From contig DPGF01000021.1 of assembly GCA_003522105.1 (NCBI GenBank), forward strand, positions 34,141 through 39,353: a stretch of DNA of 5,213 nt, in the 5' to 3' direction. The notes under the pieces were generated by a model. It had not been told where the DNA came from and did no database searches. It saw only the letters and a program-made list of their open reading frames with translations. Within the stretch, counting starts at the first letter, position 1, and every line of letters starts with the position of its first letter. Positions 1-4,491 of the stretch are shown in pieces. Position numbers and translations under genes: made by a program. The stretch is from Oscillibacter sp. GTDB taxonomy: Bacteria; Bacillota; Clostridia; Oscillospirales; Oscillospiraceae.

Positions 1-96
1 CACTCCTGCGTGATCAATGCGGCAATGGAAGAACTGGCTAAGCCGGAGCGCAGCGTGGAGCCAAAGGCAGTGAAAAAGAACACGCCGGAGCGGTAA
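1..96 (+). CDS. C-terminal end of an unidentified protein (5' partial)
   Basis: The frame is open from base 1 and ends at TAA 94-96, giving 31 residues that begin HSCVINAAMEELAKPERS and finish with a lysine-, proline- and arginine-rich tail (KKNTPER). Charged, proline-rich tails like this are common on accessory proteins of Clostridia conjugative elements, but I do not recognise the family. The frame is chosen because it stays open to the window edge and uses GC-rich codons like the mobilization genes downstream. It is followed by about 94 bp before the next supported gene, so it is probably the last gene of an upstream unit. No terminator hairpin is visible after it. Confidence 0.6.
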   Translation, partial: HSCVINAAMEELAKPERSVEPKAVKKNTPER

Positions 97-140
97 TTGT
101 TGGACATTGCGTAATTTCAATTCTAAAGGAGCTTTCTAAA

Positions 141-194
141 ATGACCCCAGCATGGTATAATACTGAAAAAGTCCGGTGGAGTATGTTATCATGA
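141..194 (+). other. possible 17-codon leader ORF overlapping the antitoxin start
   Basis: ATG 141-143 sits 9 nt after AAAGGAG (125-131). It opens a 17-residue frame (MTPAWYNTEKVRWSMLS) that ends at TGA 192-194, overlapping ATG 191 of the antitoxin gene as ATGA. Such an overlap would suit translational coupling. However, the same stretch holds the best promoter -10 element, and a transcript from that promoter would start downstream of ATG 141. The mini-ORF can therefore be translated only on read-through transcripts from upstream. It may be chance. Confidence 0.2.
153..161 (+). promoter_or_regulatory. extended -10 promoter element upstream of the antitoxin gene
   Basis: TGGTATAAT gives a perfect TATAAT (156-161) preceded by the TG of an extended -10 box (153-154). 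No good -35 hexamer lies 16-18 bp upstream (the sequence there is TTTCTA-like), which extended -10 promoters tolerate. Transcription would start near 167-169, about 22 nt before ATG 191 and just upstream of the GGTGGAG ribosome binding site. It would drive the VbhA-family antitoxin and RhuM-family genes. Confidence 0.5.
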
Positions 195-418
195 CGGATG
201 GAGCAAAAGAACGCAGAATTCAGGCGGTAAAGCTGGCAGATGCTTTGAATGCCATTGAAGGCGTTCCCGTTTCTGAATATGCCAAGATGCTCTCACAGCG
301 CTGGGCAAACGGCGATTTGACTGGTGAGCAAATGAAAGAGGCTCTGCTGGCCTCCCATTGCATGTTGGCAGCGCAGGAGTATTCTGCTCATGAAACTATG
401 TTTAGTCAAGAACAATAG
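191..418 (+). CDS. VbhA-family antitoxin
   Basis: This 75-residue protein resembles the small antitoxin VbhA family, which inhibits Fic-domain AMP-transferase toxins by placing a glutamate in the toxin's ATP site. Visible features are the core ALNAIEGVPVSEYAKMLSQ and the following WANGDLTGEQMKEALL segment, matching the family layout of an EG-containing inhibitory helix, then a (V/T)PVS turn and a GEIT-like turn into a last helix. The family's inhibitory motif is [S/T]xxxE[G/N]. Here E23-G24 are present but the S/T position is L19, so the motif is imperfect. ATG 191 is preferred over the in-frame GTG 176 because GGTGGAG (175-181) lies 9 nt upstream of it. The TAG stop (416-418) overlaps the ribosome binding site of the following RhuM-family remnant, showing an operon. 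No Fic toxin is present in the window, so it is either orphaned or associated with RhuM. Confidence 0.75.
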   Translation: MTDGAKERRIQAVKLADALNAIEGVPVSEYAKMLSQRWANGDLTGEQMKEALLASHCMLAAQEYSAHETMFSQEQ

Positions 419-431
419 GAGGAACCGATAC

Positions 432-707
432 ATGGATGATTTAGCAATCAGCGGAAGCAGCATCCAGCCTGAACAGACGGAGATCATTATGTATCAGACC
501 GAGGATGGTTTGACAAAAATCGATGTCCGCACGGAAAACGAAACCGTTTGGCCGACGCAGGTGCAGATGGCGGAACTGTTTCAACGAGAGCGCAGCGGTA
601 TCACGAAACATATAAAAAATGTATTTGCTGAAGGTGAGGTAGATGAAAAAAGCAATGTGAAAAATGTTCACATTGCAAATTTGGATATGCGACCCTTTTG
701 CCAATGA
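432..707 (+). pseudogene. RhuM-family protein, truncated to its N-terminal part
   Basis: The 91-residue product begins MDDLAISGSS. From about residue 17 it matches the start of virulence RhuM-family proteins (EIIMYQTEDGLTKIDVR, then a VW.TQ.QMAELFQRERS winged-helix segment and ITKHIKNVFAEGE). Full-length relatives run to roughly 300 residues or more; here similarity stops after HIAN (about residue 83) and a short unrelated tail ends at TGA 705-707. AGGAGG (417-422) lies 9 nt before ATG 432, so translation of the fragment is plausible. Within the fragment, Pro41 in the VWPTQ segment and Gly56 in RERSGITKH sit where I expect hydrophobic residues (Leu, Val), which fits decay. It follows the VbhA-family gene directly, a pairing I recall from Clostridia elements. 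The functional role of RhuM proteins is poorly known. I regard this copy as non-functional. Confidence 0.75.
652..676 (+). repeat. perfect 10-bp inverted repeat at the RhuM truncation
   Basis: GCAATGTGAA (652-661) and TTCACATTGC (667-676) are perfect reverse complements separated by AAATG. The repeat lies about 10 bp before the point where RhuM similarity ends. It encodes SNVKNVHIAN, which is normal family sequence, so it may be incidental. Confidence 0.5.
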
Positions 708-872
708 AGCTATTCAGGATATGCAGGGTGTTACTGAAGCAGTCAGCAAGTATTACTATTCCCACGTGGAAATCTTTGACGGCCTTTTTTTGCTCCTGAA
801 TATCAGGATAGATTTAAACGGCTGGTCAATGCTGTGATGGCGTATGGCGAAAGCCAATCTGCGACAAACTGA
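691..872 (+). pseudogene. frameshifted C-terminal remnant of an unidentified gene
   Basis: Right after the RhuM similarity ends, a second coding-like frame begins at about 691 (DPFANEAIQDMQGVTEAV..., through VEIFDG at 783). The continuation EYQDRFKRLVNAVMAYGES is in another frame from about 792 and ends at TGA 870-872. The two frames meet at a run of seven T (785-791) and would be joined by adding one T. The joined product would be about 60 residues with no visible start codon or ribosome binding site, so it looks like the tail of a gene whose 5' part was lost, probably in the same deletion that truncated RhuM. I do not recognise the family. The frame choice rests on protein-like composition rather than a match. 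Confidence 0.4.
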
Positions 873-882
873 CGCGGTGCGC

Positions 883-909
883 TTGTTTTTTGTATCCGAT
901 TATGATAAT
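883..909 (+). promoter_or_regulatory. weak candidate promoter upstream of the GNAT-like gene
   Basis: TTGTTT (883-888) and GATAAT (904-909) lie 15 bp apart in an AT-rich stretch. The -35 match is partial and the spacing is short, so support is modest. It would start transcription near 916, about 20 nt before ATG 935, and could serve the GNAT-like gene and its overlapping partner, whose unit ends at the terminator 1695-1724. Confidence 0.25.
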
Positions 910-934
910 CTACATTGTGAAAGGTGGGATGACC

Positions 935-1474
935 ATGCTGAATTTGTTCGTAGTGGACGCCGCCTCAAGGGAGAAAATTCCCGCAACCGTAAAGACTGCG
1001 ACCGAGCAGGATATGGCAGTGACCAAGGACTGGCAAACCGACTGGACGACACCTTATGCGAGCCAGTTTCCCAATAAGGTCGCACTGCACCGTTCAGACA
1101 ATGATGAGCTGCTGGGACTGATGTCATATGAGCTGGATGAGGATGGCTTAGCCGTTGAAATCATCTATCTGGAGAATGCCGGTCACAGCAATGCAAATCT
1201 TCTTCATGCCGAAAAGAAGGTAAAGAAATATATTGGAATTGCAAGGGCCTTGTTTGCTTATGCGGTACAGATCTCCTTGAACGCAGGTTATGACGGCGTT
1301 CTGATATTCAAAGCAAAAACAAGTGAACTTCTGGCTTATTATACGGAAGCATTTGGAGCGAGACAGGTCGCGTCTTATGACCCGTTTCGTTTGGTAATAT
1401 GGGAGGATGCCGCAGCAGACATTATTGCAGATTATCTTGAAGGGGGCGTAGATGATGGATCAGAAAAGATTTGA
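935..1474 (+). CDS. GNAT-like acyltransferase-fold protein
   Basis: This 179-residue protein has the layout of a GNAT (Gcn5-related N-acetyltransferase) fold. An N-terminal half carries beta-strand-like segments (ELLGLMSYELDEDGLAVEIIYLE, residues 58-80). Then comes a motif-A-like helix entry K98-Y-I-G101-I-A103, close to the acetyl-CoA-binding pattern (R/Q)xxGx(G/A), followed by a helix and the strand GVLIF. The segment ELLAYYTEAFGA (131-142) resembles the usual C-terminal 'YxxxGF' region. The substrate cannot be read from the sequence. ATG 935 is chosen because AAGGTGGG (921-928) lies 6 nt upstream; ATG 929 is too close and TTG 890 has no binding site. The 3' end overlaps the next gene by 23 bp, so the two are probably co-translated. 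It is AT-richer than the mobilization genes, consistent with cargo. GNAT proteins on mobile elements include toxins and modifying enzymes; which applies here is open. Confidence 0.65.
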   Translation: MLNLFVVDAASREKIPATVKTATEQDMAVTKDWQTDWTTPYASQFPNKVALHRSDNDELLGLMSYELDEDGLAVEIIYLENAGHSNANLLHAEKKVKKYIGIARALFAYAVQISLNAGYDGVLIFKAKTSELLAYYTEAFGARQVASYDPFRLVIWEDAAADIIADYLEGGVDDGSEKI

Positions 1475-1670
1475 ATATCTCCAGCGTATTGAGGAGCACG
1501 CTGCTGAAACCGGCTGGGTAGCTCCACTGACAAAAGAGGACAAAGAGTACTTTGCCCACTTGCGTCAAGTCTGTAAACGGTACAACATCAATATGTCCAA
1601 GGCAACCAGACTGGAATATGATTTCGTAATCCGTGTGGCGGAAAGTGAGTTTTACTTGCAGAGAGCGTAA
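1452..1670 (+). CDS. small protein of unknown function, partner of the GNAT-like gene
   Basis: This 72-residue charged, mostly helical protein (MMDQKRFEYLQRIEEHAA..., with central PLTKEDKEYFAHLRQVCKRYN and C-terminal LEYDFVIRVAESEFYLQRA) has no signal peptide or membrane segment. I do not recognise a family. The start is ATG 1452 or the adjacent ATG 1455, with GAAGGGGG (1439-1446) 5 or 8 nt upstream. It begins inside the GNAT-like gene (23-bp overlap) and is followed after 24 bp by a strong terminator, so the two genes form a compact two-gene unit. Its size and coupling would suit a small partner or regulator of the GNAT-like protein, but nothing in the sequence proves that. Confidence 0.65.
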   Translation: MMDQKRFEYLQRIEEHAAETGWVAPLTKEDKEYFAHLRQVCKRYNINMSKATRLEYDFVIRVAESEFYLQRA

Positions 1671-1694
1671 TCATTCAAAAATAAATCATATTGG

Positions 1695-1724
1695 AAGCGC
1701 AGGCAGAAATGCTTGCGCTTTTTT
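1695..1724 (+). terminator. strong intrinsic terminator after the GNAT-like/small-protein unit
   Basis: AAGCGCAGGCA (1695-1705) pairs with TGCTTGCGCTT (1710-1720) in an 11-bp stem with one G-T wobble, closed by a GAAA tetraloop (1706-1709) and followed by six T (1719-1724). It ends the cargo unit. It lies only about 10 bp upstream of the ribosome binding site of the Toprim gene, so that gene must be transcribed by read-through or by antitermination, as no clear promoter lies between. Confidence 0.85.
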
Positions 1725-1733
1725 CATGTCCCC

Positions 1734-1747
1734 AGGAGGTGAACATT
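1734..1747 (+). promoter_or_regulatory. consensus ribosome binding site with ATT as the likely start codon
   Basis: AGGAGGTGA (1734-1742) is fully complementary to the 16S anti-Shine-Dalgarno sequence. The only start-like codon at a workable distance is ATT 1745-1747, 5 nt after AGGAGG. GTG 1739-1741 lies inside the binding site, and the in-frame TTG 1691 lies at the base of the terminator with no binding site. No ATG is in frame before the conserved N-terminus. Confidence 0.6.
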
Positions 1748-2704
1748 ACGCCTTACTTATCAAAAGACCAGATCGCCGCTGCCCGCGAGATGGACCTGCT
1801 GACCTACCTGCGACGGTTTGAACCGGACGAGCTGGTCTATGTTGGAAGTGGCACCTACACTACCCGCACCCACGATTCCCTGAAAATCTCCAACGGGAAA
1901 TGGTGCTGGTGGTCGCGGAACATCGGCGGCACGAATGCGCTGGACTATTTGACCCGCGTGGATGGACTTTCCTTTCTGGATGCCGTTCAGCGCATCCTCG
2001 GAGAATTGCCCTGTGTGCCGACCAAATCAGAGCCAACCGCACCGCTCCTGAAAACTGAATTTACCCTCCCGCCCAAACACGCCGACAATCGGCGTGTTTT
2101 TGCATATCTGCGGAGCCGGGGGATTGACGCTGAGATCATCAACCACTGCATCAAGCATGGGCAGCTCTATGAGGACGCCGAGCATCATAACTGCGTATTC
2201 GTGGGCTACGAACATGGAAAGCCTGCCTATGGTGCGCTGCGCGGGACGCTTTCAGAAACTACCTTCGCCGGTGAAGTACCTGGCAGCGATAAGCGGTTTT
2301 CCTTTGCCGTTCCCCTTTGCGCCGGTGGCAAAACCCTCTGCGTGTTTGAATCCGCCATTGACGCGCTTTCTTACCTGACGCTGCTGAAGCTGCGCGGGCA
2401 GGATTGGCACACAGCCAACACACTGTCCCTCTCCGGCATCTATCAGCCACGGAAGGATGGCTCGATCCGATTCCCCGCGGCGCTGGAGCAATACCTGAAG
2501 GACAACCCTGGCGTGGCGCGGATCGTGCTGTGCCTGGATAATGACGGGCCGGGACGGACGGCATCCGCAGCCATTCAAAAGAAACTTTCCGAGTATGAGG
2601 TCATCGACAACCCACCACGGCGCGGAAAGGACTACAACGACCAGCTCCAGATGGTGAAAGGAATCAGCGGCAGGGTAAGAACCCGTGGCGGCGAGGTGCG
2701 CTGA
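1745..2704 (+). CDS. DUF3991 and Toprim domain protein (primase-like)
   Basis: This 319-residue protein is of the type carried next to mobilization genes in Clostridia conjugative elements. With ATT 1745 as codon 1, it opens with TPYLSKDQIAAAREMDLLTYL, then a primase-N-terminus-like segment (SLKISNGKWCWWSR..GGTNALDYL, about residues 45-70). DUF3991 follows at about 115-180 (VFAYLRSRGIDAEIINHC...), and a Toprim domain at about 195-280. The Toprim acidic residues are visible: Glu202 in VFESAIDALS and Asp265/Asp267 in LCLDNDGPGRTA. The C-terminal GKDYND motif is typical. The likely role is priming or processing of transferred or replicating DNA, inferred from the Toprim fold. The upstream side is a terminator plus a consensus ribosome binding site; downstream is the oriT-like region. 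The start codon is unusual (ATT). Product family is confident, exact function is not. Confidence 0.85.
   Translation: MTPYLSKDQIAAAREMDLLTYLRRFEPDELVYVGSGTYTTRTHDSLKISNGKWCWWSRNIGGTNALDYLTRVDGLSFLDAVQRILGELPCVPTKSEPTAPLLKTEFTLPPKHADNRRVFAYLRSRGIDAEIINHCIKHGQLYEDAEHHNCVFVGYEHGKPAYGALRGTLSETTFAGEVPGSDKRFSFAVPLCAGGKTLCVFESAIDALSYLTLLKLRGQDWHTANTLSLSGIYQPRKDGSIRFPAALEQYLKDNPGVARIVLCLDNDGPGRTASAAIQKKLSEYEVIDNPPRRGKDYNDQLQMVKGISGRVRTRGGEVR
2075..2101 (+). repeat. terminator-like hairpin inside the Toprim gene
   Basis: AAACACGCCGA (2075-2085) and TCGGCGTGTTT (2089-2099) form a perfect 11-bp inverted repeat with a CAA loop, and the T-run continues to 2101. The shape is that of an intrinsic terminator on either strand, but it lies within the coding sequence between the primase-like N-terminus and DUF3991 (encoding KHADNRRVF). 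It could cause partial termination or pausing, or be a by-product of coding. Confidence 0.5.
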
Positions 2705-2726
2705 TTTTCTTTTTCGGCTGGTTTAG

Positions 2727-2758
2727 GACTGCAAGCGGCCTGCGGCTGCGTTGCAGTC
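2727..2758 (+). repeat. oriT-region inverted repeat 1
   Basis: GACTGCAA (2727-2734) and TTGCAGTC (2751-2758) are perfect 8-bp arms around a 16-bp GC-rich loop. It begins 22 bp after the Toprim stop codon and has no T-run after it, so it is not an intrinsic terminator. Confidence 0.7.
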
Positions 2759-2759
2759 G

Positions 2760-2792
2760 CAAGCATAGCATTTGGCTATCCAAATGCGCTTG
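2760..2792 (+). repeat. oriT-region inverted repeat 2
   Basis: GCATTTGG (2768-2775) and CCAAATGC (2780-2787) form a perfect 8-bp stem with a CTAT loop. The stem extends with CAAGC (2760-2764) against GCTTG (2788-2792) after a 3-nt ATA bulge (2765-2767), giving 13 paired bases in all. Confidence 0.75.
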
Positions 2793-2813
2793 TTAGGGGA
2801 GCAAGCCCCCTAA
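2793..2813 (+). repeat. oriT-region inverted repeat 3, next to the nic-core candidate
   Basis: TTAGGGG (2793-2799) and CCCCTAA (2807-2813) are perfect 7-bp arms around the 7-nt loop AGCAAGC. In RP4-type origins the repeat nearest nic is bound by relaxosome proteins; this repeat holds that position relative to CATCCTAT (2819-2826). Confidence 0.75.
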
Positions 2814-2830
2814 GACCCCATCCTATTTCA

Positions 2831-2847
2831 AGGAGGAATCTATTATC
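2831..2847 (+). promoter_or_regulatory. mobC ribosome binding site with ATT or ATC start
   Basis: AGGAGG (2831-2836) is followed after 5 nt by ATT (2842-2844) and after 8 nt by ATC (2845-2847). There is no ATG, GTG or TTG before the conserved N-terminus (RKRSISILLRLNE). The first standard start codon, TTG 2878, lies inside the conserved region and has no binding site. Confidence 0.6.
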
Positions 2848-3150
2848 AGAAAACGATCTATCTCTATTCTTCTCCGTTTGAACGAAACGGAACACCGGCA
2901 TCTGAAGGAGCAGGTGGCAATTTCCGGTTTCCCTACGGAGGTCTATCTTCGGGCATTGATCGCCGGTGAAAAAATGCGGCCAAGGCCACCCAACGAGTAC
3001 GCCGAGATTCGCCGCCAGCTTGCCGCCATCGGCAACAACATCAATCAGATTGCCCGCACAGTCAACGCCCGCGGCTTTGCCAGCGGTGAGGACATCGCCG
3101 CGATCACGGCGGCGCAGGAAACGATCTGGAACATCGCGGAGCGGCTGTGA
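2842..3150 (+). CDS. mobC: MobC-family mobilization accessory protein
   Basis: This protein is about 102 residues, counted from ATT 2842 (101 if ATC 2845). MobC-type proteins bind oriT and help the relaxase open the DNA around nic. The N-terminus (RKRSISILLRLNETEHRHL) looks like the strand and first helix of a ribbon-helix-helix fold. The hallmark MobC segment RRQLAAIGNNINQIARTVN follows PRPPNEYAEI at about residues 50-81, and the C-terminal part (DIAAITAAQETIWNIAERL) is helical. Length and motif order are normal for the family. It stops 1 bp before the relaxase ATG, indicating translational coupling, and lies directly after the oriT-like region on which it would act. The non-standard start codon is the odd point; an ATG-to-ATC change at 2845-2847 would explain it equally well. 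Confidence 0.85.
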   Translation: MIRKRSISILLRLNETEHRHLKEQVAISGFPTEVYLRALIAGEKMRPRPPNEYAEIRRQLAAIGNNINQIARTVNARGFASGEDIAAITAAQETIWNIAERL

Positions 3151-3151
3151 C

Positions 3152-4491
3152 ATGGCATACACCAAGGTATTCGCCATCCGCGCAAGGCTGGACGACCGCG
3201 TGAAGTACGCCGTCAATGGGGAAAAGACCGAGCTGGACGAGCGGATCGTCTACACCGCTGACCCGGAGAAAACCGATACCGTGTGCTTTGTGACCACGGT
3301 GAACTGCCGGTCTGCCGAAACCGCCTTTGCTGCCATGCAGAAAACGAAAAAGAAATACAAAAAGATGGGCGGCGTTCTCGGCTATCACTTCATTCAATCC
3401 TTTGCCCCTGGAGAGGCCACGCCGGAGAAGGCCCATGAGATCGGGTGCGAGTTTGCGCGGCGATTATTCGGAGAGGATTTTGAAGCCGTCATCGGGACCC
3501 ATTTAGACAAGGCCCACCCGCATAATCACATCGTGGTCAATTCTGTTTCCCGCACGGACGGCCACAAGTACCACTCCAGCCCGGAAAGCTACTACAACGA
3601 TGTGCGCGGCACCTCGGACGCACTGTGCCGGGAAAACGACCTATCCGTCATCGCCCCACAGGGCAAGGGCAAGCATTACGCCGAGTGGAAGGCGGAGCAG
3701 GGCGGTAAGCCCACCGTGCGCGGCATCATCCGCGCCGACATTGACACGATCATTGGGCAAGCCTACACCTATGATTCCTTTCTCATGCTTCTGCGGAAAA
3801 ACGGCTATGAGGTGCGGCGCAGCCCCAATCGGAAATACACCACGGTCAAGCCCCCGGCGCAAAGCGGGCGATCCGCCTGGACAGTTTGGGCGAGGGCTAC
3901 ACCGAAGCGGATATTCTGCTGCGGCTCTCCCGCCAGCGGCATGGCGGCATGGCCCCGCTGATCATCGCCCATACCGTCAAGCGTTACCGCGTGAAGGGTA
4001 AGCTGTCCACCGTCCGAAAAAAGAAGATCACAGGCTTTTACGCACTCTATCTCCGCTACCTCTACCTGCTGCGTGGGGGCAGGCGGAAAAAGCTGTCGCC
4101 CAAGCTGCCCTTTTCCGTCAAGCGGGAGGTCATTCATTTGGAGCGGTATGAACAGCAATTCAAATACCTTTTATCAAGCGGGATCACCACCGAAGCGGAA
4201 CTGGAGCAGCGAATCCGCATTTTGGAGTGGGACATCCGTTTGTTGGAGGAACAGAGAAAACCACTTTATCAGGAAAGGAGGAACACCAGCGATGAAGAAG
4301 CACAAGCCAAGTACAGCGCGGAGATCCAACAGCAGACTGCCGCCCTGCGGGAAAAGCGCGGGGAGCTGCGTCTGTGCCGCAGGATACAATCGGACATTCC
4401 GAGGGTATCCCAGCAGTGCCAGCAGGCGCAGGATGAACGGCAGGAAAATCTAAAGAACAAGGAGGAACACGAGCATGAGTACCAACGGTGA
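3152..4491 (+). pseudogene. MobP-type relaxase, frameshifted after the catalytic domain
   Basis: Relaxase/mobilization nuclease family (PF03432-like), which nicks oriT and stays bound to the 5' end during transfer. The N-terminal frame from ATG 3152 carries a candidate catalytic tyrosine, Tyr19, in RVKYAVNGEKT, a GYHFIQSF motif (His79), and the metal-binding motif HLDKAHPHNH (His117, Asp119, His122, His124, His126). At the C5-G2 run (3851-3857) one base appears to be missing. Frame 1 runs on only to a stop at 3961 (269 residues, the last 34 altered), while the true C-terminal half continues in another frame from about 3856 to TGA 4489-4491. Restoring one base gives 446 residues, a normal family length, with a C-terminal coiled-coil-like region (roughly 345-440, rich in E, Q, R, K). 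Either a real inactivating mutation or a homopolymer sequencing error. The weak binding site GGAG (3138-3141) fits coupling to mobC. Confidence 0.85.

Larger units (their letters stand above)
2727..2826 (+). other. probable origin of transfer (oriT)
   Basis: This non-coding stretch between the Toprim gene and mobC holds three consecutive inverted repeats (2727-2758, 2760-2792, 2793-2813). They are followed 5 bp later by CATCCTAT (2819-2826), which matches the IncP/RP4-type nic core YATCCTGY at 7 of 8 positions. The repeat-then-nic order matches RP4-type oriT sites, and the adjacent MobC and MobP-type relaxase genes are where oriT is usually found. GCAAGC also occurs three times (2731-2736, 2759-2764, 2801-2806), possibly as accessory-protein binding sites. 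The exact nic position is inference. Confidence 0.6.

Noticed and set aside
441..704. - strand open frame of 87 codons opposite the RhuM remnant
   Set aside because: The + strand frame matches RhuM family sequence and has AGGAGG at the right distance; the antisense frame shows neither.
1691..1744. TTG 1691 as the start of the Toprim protein
   Set aside because: It falls at the foot of the terminator hairpin, has no ribosome binding site, and adds 18 residues translated from the hairpin and Shine-Dalgarno sequence.
2707..2760. Possible intrinsic terminator after the Toprim gene
   Set aside because: The inverted repeat at 2727-2758 has a 16-bp loop and no T-run after it. The T-rich bases (2704-2715) come before the repeat, so it does not fit a terminator for the + strand.
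2966..3151. Upstream in-frame extension of the relaxase to 2966
   Set aside because: The extra N-terminal residues are the mobC sequence read in another frame. ATG 3152 gives the family N-terminus MAYTKVFAIR and a 1-bp coupling to mobC.
2776..3216. Open frame of 146 codons on the - strand across the oriT region and mobC
   Set aside because: It is antisense to mobC and covers the inverted repeats. It has no convincing ribosome binding site and no protein-family features.
3600..4001. Open frame of 133 codons on the + strand within the relaxase
   Set aside because: It is out of frame with both relaxase halves, rich in Arg, Pro and Ala, and lacks any ribosome binding site; a shadow frame.
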